Assembly: GCF_003858395.1 (NCBI RefSeq)
Contig: NZ_QWEV01000002.1
Location: forward strand, 18,255-82,254
Source of the DNA: Acidipila sp. EB88
GTDB taxonomy: Bacteria > Acidobacteriota > Terriglobia > Terriglobales > Acidobacteriaceae
Direction of reading: 5' to 3'
DNA: 64,000 bases
Shown here piece after piece: positions 1-8,046 of the stretch. The position numbers and the translations under genes are program-made. Below the pieces are notes generated by a model, which made no database searches, had not been told where the DNA came from, and saw only the letters and a program-made list of their open reading frames with translations. Position 1 is the stretch's first letter. The number at the start of each line of letters is the position of its first letter.

Positions 1-1335
1 GATCGCATCGGTTTCAATGCGCCCTCTGACCTTTTCCAGAGTTTGCAGTGCTTCGTCGTACCGTTTCTGTCCAGCTAGAGAGGCAAAATAGCCGGAATAT
101 ACGTCGCTCATCTCGGCCAGGAGCTGACGTTGGTTGCCTGCGGTGGCGGCGTGCTGAAGCATGTTGTCAACGAGCGCCATGCTCTTCCGGTACAGCACGT
201 CAGACTGTCTAGCGTTCCCCATCTTCAATGCAATTTCGGCCTTGATTGCGAGGTTTCGCGGAACGATATACAGCTCGTCAGGAATCTCCGTGTTGGCTTG
301 GATTGCGTCGTTGATCGAGGCCAGTGCGCTAGACAGATTGCCTTGGTGTTCGTATGCCTGGGCGAGCAGTCCCGCTGCATCGGCAACTCCGCGCGGGTTG
401 GTGATGCGGCGAGAGATCTTTATGGCTTCGGAGTAATCTGCTATCGAAGCGTCCCAGTGTTTAAGGTCGCGATAGATCGAACCTCTAGAGATGTAAACCT
501 GGGTCTTATGGCCGTCGTAGACCGTTCCCTGGAGGTTCGTCAGGGACTCATTTGCAAGTCTGAGAGCCGCGTCGTATTGATGCAGACCCTCCAGCGCGTC
601 GATCTTGCCGTAGATGGCGATGGTAGGCGATGCAAGCTCAGGATGTAGAGCGGCAAGCCTGATCGCCTCGTTCAGAGGCGTCAGAGCTTCTTTGTACCGC
701 CGAACCTGAACCAATCCAACACCGAAAACGCTGGCATATCGCACTGTGGCCGCAGGGTCGCGCTCTACTTTGGACAAGCCCCATGCTTTCGTGACCTGAT
801 CTTTGGCCGTTTCTGTATCCCCAAGAATGAACGCGGCTATTCCTTGGTCTCCAACGGCGCGGGTCGCCTGAGCTAGATGACGTTGCTTCAAAGCAAGCCG
901 TTCAACCTCCTGCCAGGTCGCCCGCGCCTGAGCTGCGTCATAGTCGATCTCGAAGCCTCCAAGAACCGTCAGAAGCCGAAGCCTTGTTTCGGGATCATGG
1001 GCAGCTGGAAGCTGCAAGGCTTCAGTCACACGGAGGATGTTGCTCCGAAGGCTCACTCTTTCGTCGGGCGGTAGCTGGCTGACTGCGGCATAAAGAGCCT
1101 TCGACTGCTCGTGCTGAGACTCGAAGAGATGCTCAGCCCTTGCATAAAGCGGCTGGGCATCCGTCCATCGGCTGTTCCATGCCAAAGCGTCTGCGCGGTC
1201 CAGTAAACCTTGGGCTGACTCCGGTGGAGCTGAGCTGTGGTGCGGCGAAACGGCGTAAAAGTACGCTCCAGCCGCCAGCCCGAATGTCACTCCCAAAGCT
1301 ACGGCTACTTTCTTGGCCCGACTGCGTTTCGACAT
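1..1335 (-). CDS. TPR-repeat membrane-anchored protein, probably CHAT-domain type (3' end outside window)
   Basis: An open frame of 445 codons reads from ATG at 1335 to the left edge without a stop, so the C-terminus is missing. The first residues are basic (MSKRSRAKK) followed by a hydrophobic stretch (VAVALGVTFGLAAGAYFYAV), a single N-terminal anchor. The rest is alpha-helical and rich in tetratricopeptide-like units, for example RYKEALTPLNEAIRLA, HWDASIADYSEAIKIS and NLSSALASINDAIQAN. This architecture is common in acidobacterial proteins that end in a CHAT caspase-like protease domain or that are fused to a Ser/Thr kinase; the visible part does not decide. There is no strong ribosome-binding site; GAGAG lies just upstream. 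The TPR assignment is seen; the CHAT end is an inference. Confidence 0.75.
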   Translation of the reverse strand, partial: MSKRSRAKKVAVALGVTFGLAAGAYFYAVSPHHSSAPPESAQGLLDRADALAWNSRWTDAQPLYARAEHLFESQHEQSKALYAAVSQLPPDERVSLRSNILRVTEALQLPAAHDPETRLRLLTVLGGFEIDYDAAQARATWQEVERLALKQRHLAQATRAVGDQGIAAFILGDTETAKDQVTKAWGLSKVERDPAATVRYASVFGVGLVQVRRYKEALTPLNEAIRLAALHPELASPTIAIYGKIDALEGLHQYDAALRLANESLTNLQGTVYDGHKTQVYISRGSIYRDLKHWDASIADYSEAIKISRRITNPRGVADAAGLLAQAYEHQGNLSSALASINDAIQANTEIPDELYIVPRNLAIKAEIALKMGNARQSDVLYRKSMALVDNMLQHAATAGNQRQLLAEMSDVYSGYFASLAGQKRYDEALQTLEKVRGRIETDAI

Positions 1336-1724
1336 CTCTCGATTTTATGTTTTTTCTTCGCCCTTCCCCAGGCGGCGGAGCCCCTACAAACGTTTACGGG
1401 GTTAGTGAGGCACACCCATGCTCTCCGACGCGCTTCTTGATGCCTTTCTGGGCGATCTGGCACAGCTCTAATCGCAAGCCTCAACACTCTAAAGATCCCT
1501 GACCTCGTTCAGCAAAGTCATCTTAAGGTGACCTTGAGCCCTTCTCAAGTGGATGCATGGGCCCTAGAGGAAGGCTATGCGCGAAAAGGTCCCTTGCATG
1601 TCGGGGTTTGTTCTGTGTCGAAAAATGAACGGTGTCTGATCCACATCCATCGGCCTTCGAACATCGTGAAAACATCTTGAGATTTCCTGTACAACATGCA
1701 ATCTCTTGCTTCCTTATTAGGCGA
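1336..1724. other. Intergenic stretch between TPR gene and iteron array
   Basis: No convincing gene is seen. A minus-strand frame at 1305-1487 overlaps the TPR start and is rich in Arg/Pro without domain character. The stretch probably holds the TPR gene promoter and the left flank of the replication origin. Confidence 0.4.
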
Positions 1725-2246
1725 GACCGGGAAGTGCTGAATCTCAGACTGGGAGGTGCGGGCATTATGACCGGGAGGTGCAAGCACTGCGACTGGAAGG
1801 TGCGGAACGTGTGACCGGAAAGTGCTGGGAAATCTTGCAAAATCAACAACGGATTGTGGAAAAGAAAATCGTTGAGCAATCTTGCTTCACGAGTTGATTG
1901 AAAATGCAGCATTTTCTTAAGGCGACTCGAATTCAAACCCCACTATGACCGGGAAGTGCTGGCAAATGTGCCATGGGTAAGTGACCGGGAAGTGCTGGCG
2001 AAACGTGCCATGGGAAAGTGACCGGGAAGTGCTGGCCAACGTGCTTTAGGCAGGTGACTGGGAAGTGCTGCCAATATGCCTCAGGCAAATGACTGGGAAG
2101 TGCTGCCAATACGCCACAGGCAAATGACTGGGAAGTGCTGGTCAACTTGCTCTAGGAAGTGACCGGAAAGTGCTGACCAATGTGCTTTAGGGAAGTGACC
2201 GGGGAGTGCTACCAATGTGCCTCAGGCAAATGACCGGGAAATGCGG
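1725..2246 (+). repeat. Iteron array, main block (candidate plasmid replication origin)
   Basis: Thirteen copies or near-copies of the 15-mer GACYGGGAAGTGCTG start at 1725, 1747, 1769, 1791, 1813, 1947, 1983, 2020, 2056, 2091, 2126, 2161, 2197 and 2232 (the 1747-1791 copies are degenerate). From 1947 to 2232 the start-to-start distance is 35-37 bp, and the interval between cores is itself partly conserved (CCAATRTGCCTCAGGCAAAT). The first five are packed at 22 bp. An A/T-rich stretch at about 1836-1925 lies between the two sub-arrays and is a reasonable DNA-unwinding element; TTGTGGAAAA near 1854 resembles an imperfect DnaA box. All copies face the same way and lie just downstream of repA, as in iteron-controlled plasmids. 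Identification as the origin is an inference from repeat architecture plus the neighbouring initiator gene. Confidence 0.8.
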
Positions 2247-2594
2247 CTGGGAGGCTAGATGCAATCAATCTTGATTGTGGCAGCCGCGCACTTCCAGTCC
2301 CGAGACTACATCATTGCTGATCTCCGGATCGTGTCAAAGCATGCTCTATTTGCATGCATTCGGAAGTGCAACTATCCGCTAACCTCGAAGCGCTAACGCA
2401 AACTATTAACCTCCCCATTCGAGTGAGGTAAACGCACAAAAATGTGGTCCGATTAAGAGGAAGAACAGCCGGTAAATGGAGGCACAGCAATCCTGAAAAC
2501 ACCCCAACATCAACCCTATTTAGGCTAAGGAGTCACCGCTTTTAACAGATCCTGCAATTAGGGCATTGTGACTTCAGCGAACGCTTGAACCGAT

Positions 2595-2860
2595 GACTGG
2601 GAAGTGCTGAAAGCAAAAGGAAACTGAGCTGCAAGAAAGATGTCATTGAAATGAAAGCCAAACCTGACCGGGAGGTGCTGCTACAACGCCTTCTTTGCCT
2701 AGTAGCTACATCGCACCAAAGACAAGTGACCTCGAATGAGCTATTTACAAAGCAGGGCTCAGATTTTCGGCGATTCTTCTGATGCAGATCAAGGTTCGCA
2801 CAGGGAACATACCCGAGCCATTTTGACCGGGAAGTGCCGAGCTTTGACCCAGGAGTGCGG
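2595..2860 (+). repeat. Iteron array, outlying copies next to repA
   Basis: Four more copies of the same 15-mer core lie at 2595, 2666, 2825 and 2846 (the last degenerate), irregularly spaced (71, 159 and 21 bp). They sit between the main block and the 3' end of repA. The 350-bp gap 2247-2594 between the blocks holds no gene or iteron that I can recognise. Outlying copies could act in copy-number control by handcuffing. Confidence 0.65.
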
Positions 2861-2901
2861 TTTGCTCCACTCACATAAGACTCTAAAACCGCAATTCTAG
2901 G

Positions 2902-3879
2902 CTAGGCTTCGTGCCGATTGGGTACTGGTAAACGGCGTGCCGCTCGGGCCTGGGGCAGGAAGTGCACGCCTGCCTTTGGGGGGCCAATTCGTAAGCCAGC
3001 TTTCTCGGCTTCAGCGTTGATCTCCGGCCAGATTGTCTTGAAAACCGTGATTGCTTCCTTGAACCTCGTGCGTATCCGGCTAGTCACACTGTCTTCCTGC
3101 CAAAGTTGCTCGCGAAGGCTTCCCCATGGGATCAGTGTTTCGGTTTGAGCGGAGAAGCTCCGCCAGTAAAGGAAGATGAGGTGGTCCTGAAGCTGCGATT
3201 TTTTCTTCGTAGCTTGGAGGAGTTCGAAAGGAACAGGTACGTGGTACTGCAATATCTCCTTGAAGATGCGCTCACCTAAGCGAAAGCCGAAGGTTGGAGT
3301 GTCGAGCAGCAGGAGGGATTGCCCGTTCTTGGCCGCCTTCATGTCTACGGAAGTCGGCAAGTGCGACTCTTCGATAAAAGGTACAAGCACGGTTGACTCG
3401 GTACTTCCCTTCCTGACCACTCCTATGGTCAGGCCGGTAAGCCGCAAATACCTCTGTTTCAAATCCTTGCGGTTCTTACCGCTGTCGGCCATCCCAACAT
3501 CTTTAAGAAATTCTGTCGCTGTGTCCCAACTCACAATAGGAGATTTCGTCTTTATCGCCTTATCTATCATCCAGTGCAAAAGCGTTCGATCGGAGCCATA
3601 TGGCATACCAATCCCATCAAGTCCTGCACTAAAGGTGACCGAAACTGTGGAACCATCGCCCAGCCTTGCCCGACGAACAATCTTTGTTTCAGCCGTAGGG
3701 CTATAAGGAAGGCCGCAAAGAACCATGGCTTGCGCAATTTGGGTCATCTGAATGCCGAGCGCGCCTGCATCCCGCTTCTCGCGTAGGCGCACAAGATCCT
3801 GAATAAACCGATCTTTGCTTTGGCTTTCCTCAGCCTGGCGGTCGCGCTTTTTCGCAAGACTTGGATCATTCTTTATCAT
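2902..3879 (-). CDS. repA: Plasmid replication initiator, RepA_C family
   Basis: A 325-residue basic protein. Residues about 90-160 carry the signature of plasmid-encoded RepA (Pfam RepA_C type): MPYGSDRTLLHWMIDKAIKT, then a Trp-rich segment, EFLKDVGM and GKNRKDLKQRYLRL. The C-terminal half (FELLQATKKKSQLQDHLIFLYWRSF) looks like the second winged-helix. Proteins of this family bind iterons and open the origin. It lies 14 bp downstream of the RHH gene and ends about 40 bp from the last iteron, so it belongs to a parA-RHH-repA minus-strand operon. Length fits the family (300-400 aa). Alternative: a TrfA-like initiator, but the YGS..R..L.W motif favours RepA_C. Confidence 0.85.
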   Translation of the reverse strand: MIKNDPSLAKKRDRQAEESQSKDRFIQDLVRLREKRDAGALGIQMTQIAQAMVLCGLPYSPTAETKIVRRARLGDGSTVSVTFSAGLDGIGMPYGSDRTLLHWMIDKAIKTKSPIVSWDTATEFLKDVGMADSGKNRKDLKQRYLRLTGLTIGVVRKGSTESTVLVPFIEESHLPTSVDMKAAKNGQSLLLLDTPTFGFRLGERIFKEILQYHVPVPFELLQATKKKSQLQDHLIFLYWRSFSAQTETLIPWGSLREQLWQEDSVTSRIRTRFKEAITVFKTIWPEINAEAEKAGLRIGPPKAGVHFLPQARAARRLPVPNRHEA

Positions 3880-3893
3880 GCGTTGATCTCCGA

Positions 3894-4277
3894 TCAGAGG
3901 TAGCGCTGAAGATTCAAGTCGATTGCTTCATTGATTAGGTCTGTTTGGTTGACCTCGTGTTTCTGCGCTGCTAGCTCGAGTTTGTCCTTCAGGCTCTGCG
4001 GCATGCGAAAGCTGACCAAAACTGATCGTTCCCGCTGTTTCTTTTTTAAAAGCGAGCCATGTTGCCCAAAAGCAATTGGAGAGATGTCGACAGCTTCGCG
4101 CGTCTTGACCTGACTTCCCTGTGGCTGCTCGCCTTTCTCTTCAATCCTCGCTGACCCGGGCATGCTGTCGAGAAGACGAGCTTCTGCCTCAGCTGAGACC
4201 GTCGACCTCGATGGTTCTCGCATGATCGTTGGTCTAAGGTTGTGAAATGCAGATTTCACTGATGTACGGCTAGACAT
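3894..4277 (-). CDS. Ribbon-helix-helix partition partner (ParB/ParG-like)
   Basis: 127 residues. The N-terminal 75 residues are polar and probably disordered; the C-terminal 50 (RSVLVSFRMPQSLKDKLELA, then VNQTDLINEAIDLNL) show the beta-strand followed by two helices of an RHH/CopG-type DNA-binding domain. Its ATG lies inside the 3' end of parA (overlap 4256-4277) and repA follows after 14 bp, so the three are translationally coupled. In ParA-type systems with a small RHH partner the partner binds centromere repeats upstream of parA and stimulates the ATPase; the repeats at 4945-6026 would be its target. Family membership is seen from sequence; the centromere role is inferred from position. 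Confidence 0.75.
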   Translation of the reverse strand: MSSRTSVKSAFHNLRPTIMREPSRSTVSAEAEARLLDSMPGSARIEEKGEQPQGSQVKTREAVDISPIAFGQHGSLLKKKQRERSVLVSFRMPQSLKDKLELAAQKHEVNQTDLINEAIDLNLQRYL

Positions 4278-4944
4278 TTCGAAATTACCTCCTTGGTGAG
4301 TGAAAGTATCTCTTCTGCAGCTTTCGATGATGGTGCGAACTCTACTACTGTCTGCCCGCTGGCTGGCGCTTCCGCAAATGGCGTCCGGTCATGAACCTCC
4401 GAGTCGAAAATGGCAATGTCTATTCCCTGATCAGCAAACATCGACATCGCGCCTTCTTTAGCGCTCCGGCCAAGTCGATTGCTCGCGTGTTTTGCGTTCA
4501 GGAGGAGAAAAACCTTCTGCTCCGGCCGCACTGTAGCCACGTCACAAAGGACGGGAAGCATGATGGAGGTCGCGAGAAAGTCAATCGGTGTCGGCCGGGT
4601 GGGAATGATGACAAAGTCTGCAGCAAGCAGGGCAGAACGCGTCACAGTGCCGAAGCCTTTTTTCTCTGTTCCTGGGGGCAGTCGATGATCACTACTTCGT
4701 ACGACGAGTTCGCGATCACCTTGGGGAGTTCTTTATGGATCGAAGGGGTGGACATAGCGATTACATCAAAGTTCAAGCGGCTATCTTCCGAGCGGTTCCG
4801 CCACTCAGTAGCACTCCCCTGTGGGTCTGCATCAACTACCAATACTCGAACTCCTGCCGCTGCAAGGCCGCCAGCAACGTTCATGCATGTAGTTGTTTTG
4901 CCGCAGCCGCCTTTTTGGTTTGCTATGGCTATCGTTATAGACAT
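4256..4944 (-). pseudogene. parA: ParA-type partition ATPase, broken by one single-base frameshift
   Basis: Two overlapping minus-strand frames together make one ParA of about 229 residues. The N-terminal part (start 4944) has the deviant Walker A KGGCGKTT at residues about 10-17, then VDADPQGS (Walker A') and VVIIDCP (Walker B). The C-terminal part continues TRSALLAADFVIIPTRPTPID, typical ParA. The frame breaks just after IDCP at a run of five C on the minus strand (plus 4674-4678); adding one C restores [19 protein letters not shown]. This could be a consensus error, a disabling mutation or, least likely, a programmed frameshift. An intact ParA would be expected for stable inheritance, so sequencing error is my preferred view. 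Confidence 0.85.
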
Positions 4945-5160
4945 GAGAGATGTATAGCAGTAATGCTAGGTGTATGGGTAGACATACATCGCGCTGTACA
5001 TCACCCGGGTACCAACATCGTTACTCCTTTAAGGCCGGAGTGTCCAAGATCAGGTCCCAGAGTGGGTAGCTACTGCCCGGCCTGACTGTTGATGTCTCTA
5101 GAGAGCTAGACGCGTGACTGTACAGCAAGACATATGTCCTGATGTACATAACATTGCACG
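4945..5160. promoter_or_regulatory. parA promoter/operator region with GACATAC and TGTACATC repeats
   Basis: Immediately upstream of parA: TGTATAG (4951), GTGTATGGG, GACATAC at 4981, TGTACATC at 4995, the perfect palindrome GACATATGTC at 5129 and TGTACATA at 5143. GACATAC and TGTACATC motifs are paired here and again at 5475-5492. On the minus strand GCTATACAT just before the parA ATG could be the -10 element. Autoregulation by ParA/RHH at such sites is known for this class; binding here is an inference. Confidence 0.5.
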
Positions 5161-6026
5161 CGCTGCTAAATGAAAGCTCGAGACAGTCTCCACAAGCCTC
5201 TGAGAACAGAGCGCCGTGCCTGCTGCCGTGTCGCAAGCTGATGGAGCTCCTAAATACCGCGAATCTAGGCTGGCCTGAGCCGCTAAAACAAAGATCCAGA
5301 AGGCGTATGTTTTTACGCGTATCTATGTAGCTAGATAGCCAGATACTAGTACAGCCTTTTAGGTATACGAGGATACAGCGGTATAGCAGCGAGCCAATAC
5401 AAGCGGGTAGACAGCCGTACAGCCCTACAGCTATTTAAAAGTATCACACATACATATAGCCATATATCCAGACCGACATACGTCTGTACATCTATATGGT
5501 CGTACATCTTACACCCATTAGTCCGTTCTGCCATACAGCTGCGAAGCAGTACGGCAGTACAGCAGTACAGCCACGCCAGAGTATATAAATGCAGCCAGAC
5601 AGCCAGACAGCCAGACAGCCACACAGCCAGACAGCCGCACAGCCAGACATACATCCATACAGCCATGTCGCCATGCCGCCTATGCTCAGCAAGAGTGTCT
5701 TAGAGCCACGCAGCACTACATTGCCAAGGCTATACAGCAACACAGCCAGCAGCGCAGCCATAAGGGCATGTGCACAGACATACATTCATCCATGAGGCGC
5801 CTGGATGTGGCGAAAGCTACCTTTTCTACATTGCCCCACATCGATCGCAGCAAGAACCGACTTGAAGGCCCGCCTAGTAGGCACTAGTGAAAGGCCGTAC
5901 CTTTTAGCTGCCGAGGGCCGCTAGGCACCAAATAAAGCTGCGTTGGAGCTTTGATTCACCCAATCACTTCCAAAGTCACCCGGTGAGCCATACAGCGATC
6001 CATATTTCTAGACATACAGTTGTACG
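5161..6026. repeat. Non-coding repeat-rich tract, candidate centromere
   Basis: About 0.9 kb with no credible gene. It is dense in TACAGC/GTACAG/ATAGCC words and has GACATAC at 5475, 5646, 5777 and 6011 and TGTACATC at 5485. At about 5590-5660 an imperfect 8-bp tandem unit AGACAGCC is repeated about nine times. Open frames here translate to Leu/Trp/Cys/Val runs (minus) or Gln/Pro/Ser runs (plus) that reflect the repeat, not a protein. Being adjacent to parA with motifs shared with its operator, it is best read as the partition site. Confidence 0.5.
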
Positions 6027-6110
6027 GTGGTTCGAAGACAGCTGGATGCAATGCGCTTTCTGCCGCTCGCACCGTCCTACGAGCCCCATCTTCTACAGCA
6101 TGCACTTCTC

Positions 6111-6692
6111 CTAGACACAAGAATCCAGCCGCCTAGACCGCTCGTCCAGTCGCAATCGCTCGAACATTTCCTGCATTTCGTCTACTTCCGGAACCTGGCG
6201 GGGCACAGGGGGCGCCTCAAGGGAGGCCTCGATGGAGCCGAGATCCTGTTCCAGGGCCAGTACGAGCAGGTAGAGGTTCTGGAGCAGGGAAGCGGGATCG
6301 GCGCCGCGGATCTCGATCCGGCCGGGCTCGATCTGGATCTCAGGCGGAAGGTCGCGGAGCATCACGGCGTGGAGGTCCTCGGGGAGGTCGACCTTGAGCG
6401 ACCGCGGCCGAGGCACAGGTTCGGCGAACAGGAGCCGTTCGCGGTGGGCAGCAGTGAGGTCGTCCGCAGAGTCGACTGCTTCCAGGTAGCGGAGCAGGGC
6501 GGCGCGGGAGACCAGGTAGGTTCCGCCGATGTTTTGGACCTCGCCGATGGCGCGCATGAGGGATTGGGCGGTGACGCGCTGGACCGCGAAAACCCGCTCG
6601 AGGTCGCGCCGGGTCCAGCTTTCCGTGACAGAATGCCGCACCCGCTCGGCGATCTCGCCGGCCCGATGCCGCCAGGAAACGGTCCTAGCCAC
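6111..6692 (-). CDS. Helix-turn-helix-like protein of unknown function
   Basis: 193 residues from a GTG start at 6692, preceded by GGAGG at 6702-6706. Residues about 24-70 (SWTRRDLERVFAVQRVTAQS, then YLVSRAALLRYLEAVD) look like a winged or helix-turn-helix DNA-binding unit with an excisionase-like strand. The middle section (SLKVDLPEDLHAVMLRDLP) and a coiled C-terminus follow. It is divergent from the recombinase at 6793 with a 100-bp shared promoter region, so it may regulate or assist it. I do not recognise a named family. Confidence 0.65.
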   Translation of the reverse strand: MARTVSWRHRAGEIAERVRHSVTESWTRRDLERVFAVQRVTAQSLMRAIGEVQNIGGTYLVSRAALLRYLEAVDSADDLTAAHRERLLFAEPVPRPRSLKVDLPEDLHAVMLRDLPPEIQIEPGRIEIRGADPASLLQNLYLLVLALEQDLGSIEASLEAPPVPRQVPEVDEMQEMFERLRLDERSRRLDSCV

Positions 6693-6792
6693 GTCTTTTG
6701 CCTCCAGAGAGCACGCTTCGAGGGTACCCTATTGTTGGCTGACCTGCCGATAATGCATGTCGTGGATGCTGTAAACTGACCCACGATAAGAG

Positions 6793-7890
6793 ATGCTTCT
6801 CAGGGGTCAGCGTGTTATGGTGCCTTTCAAGGTCAAAATAGGCCTGCCAAGAGGGAGTGCTGTGACCGATAAGGGCAACCAGGACCTAACCTTAAAGCTG
6901 AGTTCTCCAGGGCTGGGTTTTGCCAGCATAAAGCCCACCCTTCCGCGGCTCGCGCCCGACGATCCACTCTGGCGGACGGCCGAGGCTGCCAACCAGTACG
7001 TGCTGGCCGCGAAATCCCCCGCAACCCGTCGGGCCTACGCGGCAGACTGGCGTCACTTCGGGGCGTGGTGCCTCGAGCACGGTCTCCTGTCGCTCCCGGC
7101 GGAGCCCGCGACGGTCGCCCTCTATCTGGCCGCCCTGGGCGCGACCCATAAACCAGCCACGATCACTCGGCGGCTGACCGCAATCACCGCAGTGCACGGG
7201 GAGGCAGACTTTCCATCGCCCGCCAACCTTTCGCATCGCCTGGTTGCCGACACCCTGCACGGGATCCGCCGGACGCTCGGGACGTCCCAGAAAGCAAAAG
7301 AGCCGCTTTCGGTCACCCAACTCGTTAAAGTGCTCGACCACCTCGAAGGCGGACTGCTCGCCGCCCGCGACCGGGCGCTGCTCTTGATCGGCTTCTCCGG
7401 GGGGCTGCGCCGGTCGGAACTCGCCGCCTTATCTATAGAGAAGCTCGAGTGGCACAAGACCGGGATCACGATCCAGCTCGATCGCTCCAAGACCGACCAG
7501 GAAGGGGAGGGCAGGGAGGTGGAGATCCCGATCGGCATCCACCCGGAAACCTGCCCGGTGCGGGCGCTCCAAAACTGGCTTGAACGGGCGAACCTCAAGG
7601 ACGGCCGGGTGTTTCGCCGGGTCGACCGCCACGGCAATGTCGGCGCGGCTCTCGACAAGGACTCGATCGGGGTCATCGTGCAAAGGTCTGTGAAGCGAGC
7701 CGGGCTCGCCGCGAAGCACTACGGCGGCCACTCGCTGCGCGCCGGCTTCGCGACCCAGGCCTATCTGAAAGGTGCGACTGAGCTCGAGATCATGCAGCAG
7801 ACCGGCCACCGCTCCCTCAGCATGGTCCGTCGTTACATCCGCGAAGGTAAGAAACTGCGGCAGACTGCGGCCGGGAAGCTAGGGCTGTAG
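6793..7890 (+). CDS. Tyrosine recombinase / integrase, copy 1
   Basis: 365 residues as called; a GTG at 6862 with GAGGG at 6851-6855 is an equally good start. N-terminal SAM-like core-binding domain (SPATRRAYAADWRHFGAWCL) followed by the catalytic domain: Arg in GFSGGLRRSELAAL, then HSLRAGF (His-x-x-Arg), then TGHRSLSMVRRYIRE with the second His and the Tyr nucleophile. The R-H-R-H-Y set is complete, so it should be active. It is about 355 residues long like its copy at 9633-10700 and is followed by a DUF1016 nuclease in both cases. Its target site is unknown. Confidence 0.9.
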   Translation: MLLRGQRVMVPFKVKIGLPRGSAVTDKGNQDLTLKLSSPGLGFASIKPTLPRLAPDDPLWRTAEAANQYVLAAKSPATRRAYAADWRHFGAWCLEHGLLSLPAEPATVALYLAALGATHKPATITRRLTAITAVHGEADFPSPANLSHRLVADTLHGIRRTLGTSQKAKEPLSVTQLVKVLDHLEGGLLAARDRALLLIGFSGGLRRSELAALSIEKLEWHKTGITIQLDRSKTDQEGEGREVEIPIGIHPETCPVRALQNWLERANLKDGRVFRRVDRHGNVGAALDKDSIGVIVQRSVKRAGLAAKHYGGHSLRAGFATQAYLKGATELEIMQQTGHRSLSMVRRYIREGKKLRQTAAGKLGL

Positions 7891-8046
7891 CCCACTAACA
7901 AGCGATCGAAGCAGAGCGTGTGACGAGTAACGTCTGCGAGGGCACGTCATCTCGGGTGCAAGCAGAAGACTGCCGCCACAGGGGACAACAGGTGGACCTC
8001 TAATAGCGCGGTAGAGTTGACTTGTCAGCTTTCACAAGGAGCCACT

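Noticed and set aside
1305..1487. 60-residue minus-strand frame overlapping the TPR gene start
   Set aside because: Overlaps the better supported start, Arg-rich, without recognisable features.
1725..2246. Direct repeats with regular spacing considered as a CRISPR array
   Set aside because: The core is only 15 bp, imperfect, and the intervals are themselves related rather than unique; no cas gene; adjacent repA fits iterons.
5346..5795. Hydrophobic minus-strand frames rich in Trp, Leu, Cys and Val
   Set aside because: They arise from the AGACAGCC and TACAGC repeats; overlapping frames look alike and none has a start context or protein family.
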